Assembly: GCA_035654795.1 (NCBI GenBank)
Contig: DASRWC010000012.1
Location: forward strand, 1 to 29,746
DNA: 29,746 nucleotides
Origin: JAAYLC01 sp035654795
GTDB lineage: Bacteria > Bacteroidota > Bacteroidia > Flavobacteriales > Flavobacteriaceae
Direction: 5' to 3'
The notes beneath the pieces were generated by a model that was not told the origin of the DNA, did not search any database, and worked only from the letters and a program-made list of their open reading frames with translations. The first letter of the stretch is position 1. Each line of letters begins with the position of its first letter. Shown here in pieces: positions 16,594 to 23,216 of this stretch. Position numbers and translations under genes: made by a program.

Positions 16594-16928
16594 GATCTTC
16601 TGCGTTCTATTTGATTATTACACTCTTTCTATTCTTCAGCCGAGTGTTTTTGTTATCTGCAAATTTCGGAAATATACTTAAAACAAAGAAGACAGACACT
16701 TTTATAGACCCCTCCAAAATCAGAAAATAAAAAACTGCTGCCTCTAAACTAGAAACAGCAGTAAAAAACAATCATCACATCTTATCCTTAAAAAACAATC
16801 CCTCTTTTTTCTTTAAGTTTTAAAACACTTGTTCTTCTTGTTTTTTGCTAATCAAACAATTCTTAAACCCAATCTTTTGTGGTACTTGTAGATTAGTATT
16901 CAATAGAGAAAAAGGTAAACAAGGTTTT
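16594..16928. other. 335-base intergenic region between uvrD and the CHAT gene
   Basis: No credible gene lies here. On the minus strand it contains the uvrD leader, with a six-base inverted repeat ACACTC (16620-16625) and GAGTGT (16642-16647), and further up a terminator for the CHAT gene. The stretch 16770-16928 is low-complexity, A/T-rich 3' sequence of the CHAT gene with no feature I can support. A frame that overlaps the uvrD start on the plus strand is a shadow of uvrD. Confidence 0.6.
16734..16762 (-). terminator. Terminator of the CHAT gene transcript
   Basis: ACTGCTG and CAGCAGT form a seven-base stem, continued after a symmetric two-base mismatch by TCTA/TAGA around a three-base loop. 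On the minus strand the hairpin is followed by TTTTTTA, the expected T tract. It lies about 165 bases past the CHAT stop and insulates it from uvrD. Confidence 0.78.
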
Positions 16929-19900
16929 TTATCGTTTCAATCTTTTGCGGTTTAAAATAACTCCCCCTGCAACTAGTACCCCAAATATTCCTATAATTAA
17001 AAAAGGAGTGGCTTTGGACTTGGGAGGAATAAGTGCAGCAGTATCACCACTCACAATAAAGCCTGCCCAGTAATAAGGATGTTTTAAAGATTCATCTGTG
17101 GCATTTGCGATGTAAAGTTCTTTCGCAAGTTGAAGCGCTTCATTCTTAGATTTCCCTTTCTTGAGATTGGCATAAAATTCTGTCATAATTTCTGACGTTT
17201 GTTTGTCAGGAACAGGCCAAAGACTCATTATGGTACTTTTTACCCCGGCGTAAGTAAAGGCACGTGATAGACTCTGAATGCCTTCTCCTTCTTTAAGTTC
17301 TCCTGCACCGGTGCTACAGGCGCTTAAAACTGCTAAATGAGCAGGAATCCTCAACTTATACAATTCATTTAAATAAAGAGGTTCTTCACCTTCAAAAATC
17401 AAGTGAGACAAGTTGGGATCTTCCTCATCAACGCTGGCATGCATAGCGAGATGAAGAATATCATAATTTCCCGAATTCTTTATAAAATTTTCTTTAGTTG
17501 CCTGATCGTCTAAAAATAACTTTGAAGAAAATATGGCGCTGATTTTTTTTACCTCATCCTTAGCTCCTTTAAGATCATATATCTTCCCTCCATTTCTCTG
17601 AGCCAATTCGCTATTGATTCCGGCAGCATAAGTGGGTGCAAATGCAGCTAAGTTTCCTGTAAAGCGTTCTTTTATAGTACGCTGAATTTCAAAGAGCTTC
17701 AAAGAATAAGAGTAGCTAATTGGGAAATCTGATAATAAATATGTACCCTCGGGAGAAATTAAAGCCTCAAAAGGAAGATTTGCCAGAAAACCATCCGGGA
17801 CGATTATGGTGTTCTTCTTTTTGGGTAACTGTAAAGGTTCTATCAAAATAGAATATAGTTGTTTTGAATCAGCAATGTAACCCGAATCTAAACTTTTTAG
17901 CTTCTGAAGAAAATGGCCGAGAAGTTCCTTTATTTCCGGACCGGTTGCGGGTAATCGCACCAGTATTAAATCGTCAGGCGTGGTGACATAGGCATAAGCG
18001 GAAACTTCAGTAATTACATATTTTATAATTATGTCATTTGAAGATAATTTTTCTTGAATATTCTTGATGTCAAAATCTTCTCGTGAAAACTGGAAAAACG
18101 AATTATCATAATCTTTCAATTCATTTTGGACCACTTCATACTCTTTCTCTGCCTTTTTTAAATCTGATCTCAAATTTTTCACAGATTGTCCATCAGTGTC
18201 CTTTGAGATTTTTAGAGCCAGTTTCTGTTGTATTTGCTCTAAGGAGTCCAAACGGTTCTGAAGGGCTAAAGATTTCGCGTCCGGGATTGTCCGATTAGAC
18301 AGGAAATTGGACCACAAATAGTCAGATTGATTGATTTCAATGCGTGCCACAACCTCACTGTCATGGGCCTTCAATTCCATGGCAGCAGAAAGTAAACCGT
18401 TGTTTATTTTGCTTACATACTTATATAGTTGATCGGTGAATTCACCCCCCCGATATAATCTTGAAAAAATAACAGATGCCAGATAATAGTTTTCATAAGC
18501 TCGTTTGAGCATTGCTTGTCTATCCCTAATCTTGGAAGCCTTCATATAAACGTCGGCAGATTCTAGAAGATTTGATAATGAAGGAAATTCGGCATTGGAC
18601 ACGTCATTATGATAAAATTCATATTCTTCTTCTAACACCGGAATTGCCCGGTCCAGATCCTCTTTTGCAACATATGCCATTGCCAGGTTATGAAGCAGCG
18701 TTTGAGCTTGGTTAAAAAAACCGATGTTCTTGTGCTCAAGAGCTTTTTTCGAATAGAAAACAGCATCATCCCATTGATTATACAGTGTTCCTAAATTACT
18801 TAACATCCAGAGAGCCTGCATTTCTCCGAAAGTAAAATCCTGTTTTTGACAGAATTCTAATCCCCTTAAATAGTAACTTTTTGATTTTTTGTAGAACTCA
18901 AGATTTGTTTTACTTCCTAATTTTTGAAACATTGAACCGGTCTCCAGGTAATACTTCATGATTTCATTCTGCTCATATTGAATATATCGCACCTTTGGAT
19001 CAACGGTTTTCATGAATTCTGCAAAAATACTTTCTGCTCTACGGATATCTGCATTAGCATGAGCTTCTTGCAAATCGATGTAGTAGAAAATTGTTTTAGC
19101 GGGATTTAAATTTGGATAATCATTATGAAAACCATTGGCAAAATTCGGGTTGTGCAAATTGACTTCATAATACCCTTTAATTTTAGAGTAGATTTCAGTC
19201 ATTTTCTTTCTATCTCCATAGTACTTATAGCTTTGGTAATTTCCGCTGTACTGTTGTAATAACACAAAGGGATCTTTAGGTTGAATGGTTTCGAAAATAT
19301 CTAAAGCCTCATCTGCATATTTCAGCAATTCCGGATAATTATTTATATATGAATAAGTTATAGACAACTGTCTTGCCACATTAGCTGTTTCCATGGAATA
19401 CCTACCATAAAGATCTTTAGCCTTTTCATAGCTCTTCTCAAACACCGCTAAAGCTTGGTTGTATTCTCGGTAATATAATAGACCCTTTCCCCTCTCAAGC
19501 ATAACAAAGAATACATCATCTTTTCTGTCCGGCAAGTCTTCAGATTCAACCATATCATATAGCAGAGCAATACTGACGAAGGCTTCTTCTAAATGACCAG
19601 ATGAAATTAGAAATCTAAAATTCTCCAGTTCCGCATCAAATTTTTCTTTGATGGAAATGTTTTTCAATTCTCGCATCAGGGCTACGCCTTCTGTAAGAAA
19701 TTTATAAGCATCATCATCTAATTCTGCTATTTCATATTGTGCAAAAGCCAATCGAAATTTCTGGTAATTTATTTTTTCAGATTCAGATTTAGAAATGGAT
19801 TTCAGGATCTCTTTTCGAAGAGCAATTTCCTCTTCAAATTTTCCTTCCGTCGAAAGTTTATCTGCCAAAGCTTCCGGAGACTGGGAAAAAACAAATTGGA

Positions 19901-19934
19901 CAAATAAAAACAAGAGTAAATGGGGGGCTCTCAT
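16929..19934 (-). CDS. TPR-CHAT protein: periplasmic, membrane-anchored caspase-like peptidase
   Basis: A 1001-residue protein. Residues 1-17 are a signal peptide ending at FVFS-QSP. About 25-520 is helical with tetratricopeptide-like pairs (for example 151-175, 185-213 and 410-440), and 560-610 is a probable coiled coil. The CHAT domain (about 640-965) has the caspase-like pair H832 in ILHLAMHA and C873 in LSACSTGAG, plus PDGFLANLPFEAL, FTYAGVKSTIMSLWPV and YYWAGFIVSGD, all typical. Residues 977-994 are a membrane span followed by basic NRKRLKR. So TPR and CHAT parts should face the periplasm with the tail inside. The residue after H832 is alanine, not the more usual glycine. It is divergent from the sigma/anti-sigma pair, which suggests a shared pathway. 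CHAT peptidase activity is known for the family; the substrate here is not known. Confidence 0.9.
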   Translation of the reverse strand: MRAPHLLLFLFVQFVFSQSPEALADKLSTEGKFEEEIALRKEILKSISKSESEKINYQKFRLAFAQYEIAELDDDAYKFLTEGVALMRELKNISIKEKFDAELENFRFLISSGHLEEAFVSIALLYDMVESEDLPDRKDDVFFVMLERGKGLLYYREYNQALAVFEKSYEKAKDLYGRYSMETANVARQLSITYSYINNYPELLKYADEALDIFETIQPKDPFVLLQQYSGNYQSYKYYGDRKKMTEIYSKIKGYYEVNLHNPNFANGFHNDYPNLNPAKTIFYYIDLQEAHANADIRRAESIFAEFMKTVDPKVRYIQYEQNEIMKYYLETGSMFQKLGSKTNLEFYKKSKSYYLRGLEFCQKQDFTFGEMQALWMLSNLGTLYNQWDDAVFYSKKALEHKNIGFFNQAQTLLHNLAMAYVAKEDLDRAIPVLEEEYEFYHNDVSNAEFPSLSNLLESADVYMKASKIRDRQAMLKRAYENYYLASVIFSRLYRGGEFTDQLYKYVSKINNGLLSAAMELKAHDSEVVARIEINQSDYLWSNFLSNRTIPDAKSLALQNRLDSLEQIQQKLALKISKDTDGQSVKNLRSDLKKAEKEYEVVQNELKDYDNSFFQFSREDFDIKNIQEKLSSNDIIIKYVITEVSAYAYVTTPDDLILVRLPATGPEIKELLGHFLQKLKSLDSGYIADSKQLYSILIEPLQLPKKKNTIIVPDGFLANLPFEALISPEGTYLLSDFPISYSYSLKLFEIQRTIKERFTGNLAAFAPTYAAGINSELAQRNGGKIYDLKGAKDEVKKISAIFSSKLFLDDQATKENFIKNSGNYDILHLAMHASVDEEDPNLSHLIFEGEEPLYLNELYKLRIPAHLAVLSACSTGAGELKEGEGIQSLSRAFTYAGVKSTIMSLWPVPDKQTSEIMTEFYANLKKGKSKNEALQLAKELYIANATDESLKHPYYWAGFIVSGDTAALIPPKSKATPFLIIGIFGVLVAGGVILNRKRLKR

Positions 19935-20137
19935 ATTTTTAAAAGTTTAAGAGAGACAAATTTAGTTAAGATTTAGGAATATCTTAAGAGACAGTAAGGG
20001 TTTGACAAAAACCCAAAGCTTTTTTAATAGAATTTTGTGAAGCTATTGGTAGGTTTAAGACGATTTTTGTGAAAGAAAAACAACTAATTTTTAAGGATGT
20101 TTACCTTCCTTAAAGATGAATACTAACTATCGTAGAT
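19935..20137. promoter_or_regulatory. Divergent control region between the CHAT and sigma genes
   Basis: About 200 bases hold both outward promoters. Two inverted repeats stand out: GGGTTT (19998-20003) with AAACCC (20009-20014) around a five-base spacer, and TTTAAGG (20090-20096) with CCTTAAA (20108-20114) around eleven bases. Either could be an operator or an mRNA hairpin; the second lies right before an ATG at 20116 and close to the sigma start. No exact -33/-7 promoter for the sigma gene was found upstream of its start, so it may use an alternative sigma factor, perhaps itself. Confidence 0.4.
19957..19964 (-). promoter_or_regulatory. -7 promoter box for the CHAT gene
   Basis: Read on the minus strand this is TAAATTTG, an exact match to TAnnTTTG, 22 bases before the CHAT ATG, which gives a leader of roughly 15 bases. 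No convincing -33 TTG is seen upstream, so activation by another factor, such as the divergent sigma factor, is possible. Confidence 0.4.
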
Positions 20138-20154
20138 TTGGATCAAAGGATTGA
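20116..20154 (+). other. Twelve-codon leader frame overlapping the sigma-factor start
   Basis: ATG 20116 begins a frame reading MNTNYRRFGSKD and ending at TGA 20152-20154, inside the beginning of the sigma gene in another frame. A one-base shift at AAAGG (20045-20049 in the last two digits: 20145-20149) would join it to the sigma frame as SK-IDLLKHKD. It is either the true N-terminus broken by a one-base error or mutation, a translated leader, or chance. Confidence 0.35.
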
Positions 20155-20674
20155 TTTATTAAAGCATAAGGATCAGAAAGTTATTGCGCAGGTGTACGAG
20201 GAATACAGGAATGGTTTTTTTCTTTTTGCAAGAAGATACCCTTTAGATGATTCGAAGATTCTAGATGTTTACCAAGATGCAATTGTCGCGCTTTGCGAAA
20301 ATGCTCAAAAAGGATTGCTAGATTCCCTTACCGGTTCGCTTAAAACATATCTTTTTTCAATAGGAAAATATATGATTTACAGTGAAATCAAGAAGCAGGG
20401 AAAAAATGTCAATTTTGAAGAGATTCAAAATATTCTACCTGAATGGGAAGAATATTCTGAAGACGAGTTGAACGAAAATATCAAGAAGCTAAGAGAAGGG
20501 TTTGCCGGATTGGGCGAGAAATGTCGGGAGATATTGAAACTCTTTTATTATGAAGAGAAAAACCTGGATGAAATCACAGATCTAATGCAATATGATAATA
20601 AAGATGTTACCAAAAGTCAAAAATCTAGGTGTTTGAGGCAATTAAAACAAATTATTAAAGACAAGAATGGATAA
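20138..20674 (+). CDS. ECF-type RNA polymerase sigma factor
   Basis: A 178-residue sigma-70-family factor with only regions 2 and 4. Region 2 (about 15-85) includes VYEEYRNGFFLFARRY, VYQDAIVALCENA and SLKTYLFSIGKYMIYSEIKK, the helices that bind core polymerase and the -10 element. Region 4 (about 120-172) includes GEKCREILKLFYYEEKNLDE and the helix-turn-helix DVTKSQKSRCLRQLK. The frame has no ATG before residue 79; the first usable start is TTG at 20138, and a stop at 20117 closes the frame upstream. The overlapping leader frame with an ATG at 20116 raises the question of a shifted start. Its end overlaps the anti-sigma-like gene by 8 bases, a usual sign of stoichiometric production. Target promoters are unknown. 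Confidence 0.87.
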   Translation: MDQRIDLLKHKDQKVIAQVYEEYRNGFFLFARRYPLDDSKILDVYQDAIVALCENAQKGLLDSLTGSLKTYLFSIGKYMIYSEIKKQGKNVNFEEIQNILPEWEEYSEDELNENIKKLREGFAGLGEKCREILKLFYYEEKNLDEITDLMQYDNKDVTKSQKSRCLRQLKQIIKDKNG

Positions 20675-21377
20675 AGAGACATTAATAAATAAATATTTTG
20701 AACAGCACTTAACTGCTGAAGAAAAGACCACTTTTTTCCATTTGATGGAAACAGATGCTGAATTTGCTTCGGAAGTAAAATTTCAAGAAGATCTAAAGAA
20801 AGCTATTACTCTTGAATCCCGAGATGCCTTAAAAAAACAGCTGCGCCAAATAGAAGAAAACAGAAGACCATCTTCAAAAAGGCAATGGATTTATATTGCG
20901 GCAACAATAGCTTTGGTTATTGGATTAGCAACACTTTTTTTCACTAGTCAACCCTCAAACGAACAACTTTTCGCAAGTTACTATGAACCTTTCCCAAATG
21001 TAGTAGAACCTATAGTTCGAAATTCGGGAAATTCTTCTATGAAAACCGATGCATTTTTTGCCTATGAAAATCAGAAATATGAAGAAGCTGCAGCTCTATT
21101 TGATCGGTTAATTGCTGAAACCGGAGAGGATTACGCTTTCTTTTATGGCGCTGTCTCTCATTTATCAAATAACGAAGCTTCTAATGCCATCAACTTGTTG
21201 TCTTCTCATGAATTTCATTCTGACTTTAAAGATAAGGCACCATGGTTTCTTGCCTTGGCATATTTAAGAGCAAACAAGAATGATGAAGCCAAACTTATAT
21301 TGCAAGACATTATCGAATCAAAAAAGTTCAATTCACACCAAGCTCAAACTCTCCTCGATGTACTTCAAAAGCAATAA
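20667..21377 (+). CDS. Membrane-anchored anti-sigma-like protein with periplasmic TPR-like domain
   Basis: A 236-residue protein. Residues 1-70 are cytoplasmic and begin with INKYFEQHLTAEEKTTFFHL and ETDAEFASEVKFQEDL, a pattern seen in Bacteroidota anti-sigma factors and related partners of ECF sigma genes. Residues 74-93 are a single membrane span (WIYIAATIALVIGLATLFF). Residues 95-236 are extracytoplasmic and end in TPR-like helical pairs (127-150, 156-180, 190-217). By the positive-inside rule (RRPSSKR just before the span) the N-terminus is in the cytoplasm. No zinc-binding HxxxCxxC motif is present. It overlaps the sigma gene by 8 bases. The natural reading is that it holds the sigma factor at the membrane and senses or binds a periplasmic partner, possibly the divergent TPR-CHAT protein. 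The anti-sigma role is inferred. Confidence 0.75.
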   Translation: MDKETLINKYFEQHLTAEEKTTFFHLMETDAEFASEVKFQEDLKKAITLESRDALKKQLRQIEENRRPSSKRQWIYIAATIALVIGLATLFFTSQPSNEQLFASYYEPFPNVVEPIVRNSGNSSMKTDAFFAYENQKYEEAAALFDRLIAETGEDYAFFYGAVSHLSNNEASNAINLLSSHEFHSDFKDKAPWFLALAYLRANKNDEAKLILQDIIESKKFNSHQAQTLLDVLQKQ

Positions 21378-21416
21378 TACAGGGGAAGGATTTTAGGCTT
21401 TTTTTGAGAAACCATT

Positions 21417-21448
21417 TTGCAGTACCTACTATATTTTAAATACCTTTA
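21417..21448 (+). promoter_or_regulatory. Possible promoter for the glutamate-synthase-like gene
   Basis: TTG at 21417-21419 and TACCTTTA at 21441-21448 are separated by 21 bases, close to the Bacteroidota TTG/TAnnTTTG arrangement with one mismatch. The ATG follows at 21465. This would separate the gene from the sigma/anti-sigma unit. Confidence 0.35.
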
Positions 21449-21464
21449 CTAAAAAAACATATAA

Positions 21465-23081
21465 ATGGAAGGTATTTTGTCTTTCTTAAGTCAAATCCCG
21501 TGGTGGGGTTGGATATTGATAATAACGGTTTTAGTTGCTATTCGTGATATTTTTTTCAATAGGTATCATACCATAACTCATAATTTTCCTGTTGTTGGTC
21601 ATTTCCGATATATGCTTGAAAGCATTGGTCCCGAGTTACGTCAGTATATTGTAGCCAACAATAGAGAAGAACTTCCTTTTAACCGGATTGAGCGTAGCTG
21701 GATATATGCCTCTTCAAAGAATGAGAATAATTATAAAGGATTTGGTACTGACAGGGATATCTATAAACCCAATTATATTTTTATCAATAATGCCCTGATT
21801 CCGTTTCAGATTCAAAAAGACAATCCCAATTATAAGGATCCGTATTTTCTTCCTTGTGCCAAGCTAATGGGACAGTATAACAAAAGAAGGAGACTCTATA
21901 GGCCGGCCTCTGTTATAAATGTTTCAGCTATGAGTTTTGGGTCGTTATCGGCTCGTGCTGTTGAATCTTTAAATAGAGGGTGCGCTATGGCCTATTGCTA
22001 TCATAATACCGGAGAAGGCGGGCTCTCGCCCTATCATAAAACAGGAGCAGATGTGATTTTTCACATTGGTACCGGTTATTTTGGAGTTAGAGATGATGAA
22101 GGCCGGTTTAATATGGAGAAGTTGGTTAAGCTTGTAGAAGAGAATCCCTTTGTAAGAGCCATTGAAGTCAAACTTTCTCAGGGCGCAAAGCCCGGAAAAG
22201 GTGGAGTCTTGCCGGCAAGTAAGATAACAAGAGAGATATCTGAAATTCGTCATGTTCCCATGGGCAAAGATGTCTTATCGCCACCGAATCACTCAGCTTT
22301 TCATGATGTTCGTAGCATGATTGATTTTATTGAAGATATTGCAGAGGCTACCGGTCTTCCGGTTGGAATAAAGTCTGCCGTGGGAAGACTTGGAGAATGG
22401 GAAGAGCTTGCAAAAGTGATGAAAGAAACCGGAAAAGGACCTGATTTTATAACAATAGACGGTGGAGAAGGCGGTACAGGGGCTGCGCCACCGAGTTTTG
22501 CCGATCACGTTTCGTTACCATGGATTTATGGATTTGCAGAAGTTTATAAAATTTTCAAAAAACATAATATTACTGATCGGGTGGTATTCATCGGGAGTGG
22601 AAAATTGGGTCTCCCCGCAGCAGCAGCTATGGCTTTTTCTATGGGGGCTGACTTAGTCAATGTAGCTCGTGAAGCTATGATGAGCATAGGGTGTATCCAA
22701 GCACAACTTTGTCATACCAATAGATGCCCCAGTGGTGTGGCTACACAAAGTAAATGGTTGCAACGTGGAATTGACGTACAGGATAAGTCGGTGAGGGCAC
22801 ATTTTTACTTTAAAAACTTTAGAAAAGAACTGGTAGAAATGACACATGCTTGTGGCTATGAACATCCATGTCAATTCACCATGGACGATGTGGATCTTAC
22901 TGTAGGCGATAAAAACCTGATCAAAACTTTAGCACAATCCTTTATGTATCACAAAACAGTGGTTCCTTTTGAAAGTATGAAAGCCCTATCAGAATGTCCG
23001 CATTTAGGAGGAAATTATCTTAAAGATGAAGCCAAGAAAGAAGCAAAGGCAATGAAAAAAAGGAATCTCGTTCGGTATTGA
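21465..23081 (+). CDS. FMN-binding glutamate synthase-family protein with 3Fe-4S site
   Basis: A 538-residue protein matching the central and FMN-binding part of the large subunit of glutamate synthase, without the glutaminase or GXGXG domains. An N-terminal hydrophobic segment (14-30, WGWILIITVLVAIRDIF) probably anchors it to the membrane. FMN-site stretches are SAMSFGSLSARAVESLN (154-170), GEGGLSPYH (183-191), KPGKGGVLP (242-250), IDGGEGGTGAAP (331-342) and IGSGKLG (376-382). C410, C416 and C421 (spacing 6 and 5) match the 3Fe-4S ligands of true glutamate synthases. No small GltD-like subunit or glutaminase is nearby, so glutamate synthesis from glutamine is unlikely by itself; ammonia-dependent synthesis or another FMN redox reaction is possible. 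Physiological role unknown. Confidence 0.88.
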   Translation: MEGILSFLSQIPWWGWILIITVLVAIRDIFFNRYHTITHNFPVVGHFRYMLESIGPELRQYIVANNREELPFNRIERSWIYASSKNENNYKGFGTDRDIYKPNYIFINNALIPFQIQKDNPNYKDPYFLPCAKLMGQYNKRRRLYRPASVINVSAMSFGSLSARAVESLNRGCAMAYCYHNTGEGGLSPYHKTGADVIFHIGTGYFGVRDDEGRFNMEKLVKLVEENPFVRAIEVKLSQGAKPGKGGVLPASKITREISEIRHVPMGKDVLSPPNHSAFHDVRSMIDFIEDIAEATGLPVGIKSAVGRLGEWEELAKVMKETGKGPDFITIDGGEGGTGAAPPSFADHVSLPWIYGFAEVYKIFKKHNITDRVVFIGSGKLGLPAAAAMAFSMGADLVNVAREAMMSIGCIQAQLCHTNRCPSGVATQSKWLQRGIDVQDKSVRAHFYFKNFRKELVEMTHACGYEHPCQFTMDDVDLTVGDKNLIKTLAQSFMYHKTVVPFESMKALSECPHLGGNYLKDEAKKEAKAMKKRNLVRY

Positions 23082-23216
23082 ATCCAATTTTTATTCTTGC
23101 TATTCCACAATTTAGTAGTCCCTGAGTATCATTTTTGTACTTTTTGTAAACAGAAAATATCTTAACCAAACTACATTAATCTCTTTTCTTAATAACATTT
23201 CTTCAACTAACAAACT

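Noticed and set aside
16620..16647. Plus-strand terminator ahead of uvrD (ACACTC/GAGTGT followed by TTTTTG)
   Set aside because: No plus-strand gene precedes it, and the 16-base loop and six-base stem are weak; noted only as an inverted repeat in the uvrD leader.
16527..16730. Plus-strand frame overlapping the uvrD start
   Set aside because: Half of it is antisense to the Walker A region of uvrD, and the rest is low-complexity sequence without a family.
16734..21377. CHAT/sigma island as a phage-defence or CRISPR-linked locus
   Set aside because: No nuclease, gasdermin-like pore protein, Cas gene, repeat array or integrase accompanies the CHAT gene, and its signal peptide argues against a cytoplasmic defence role.
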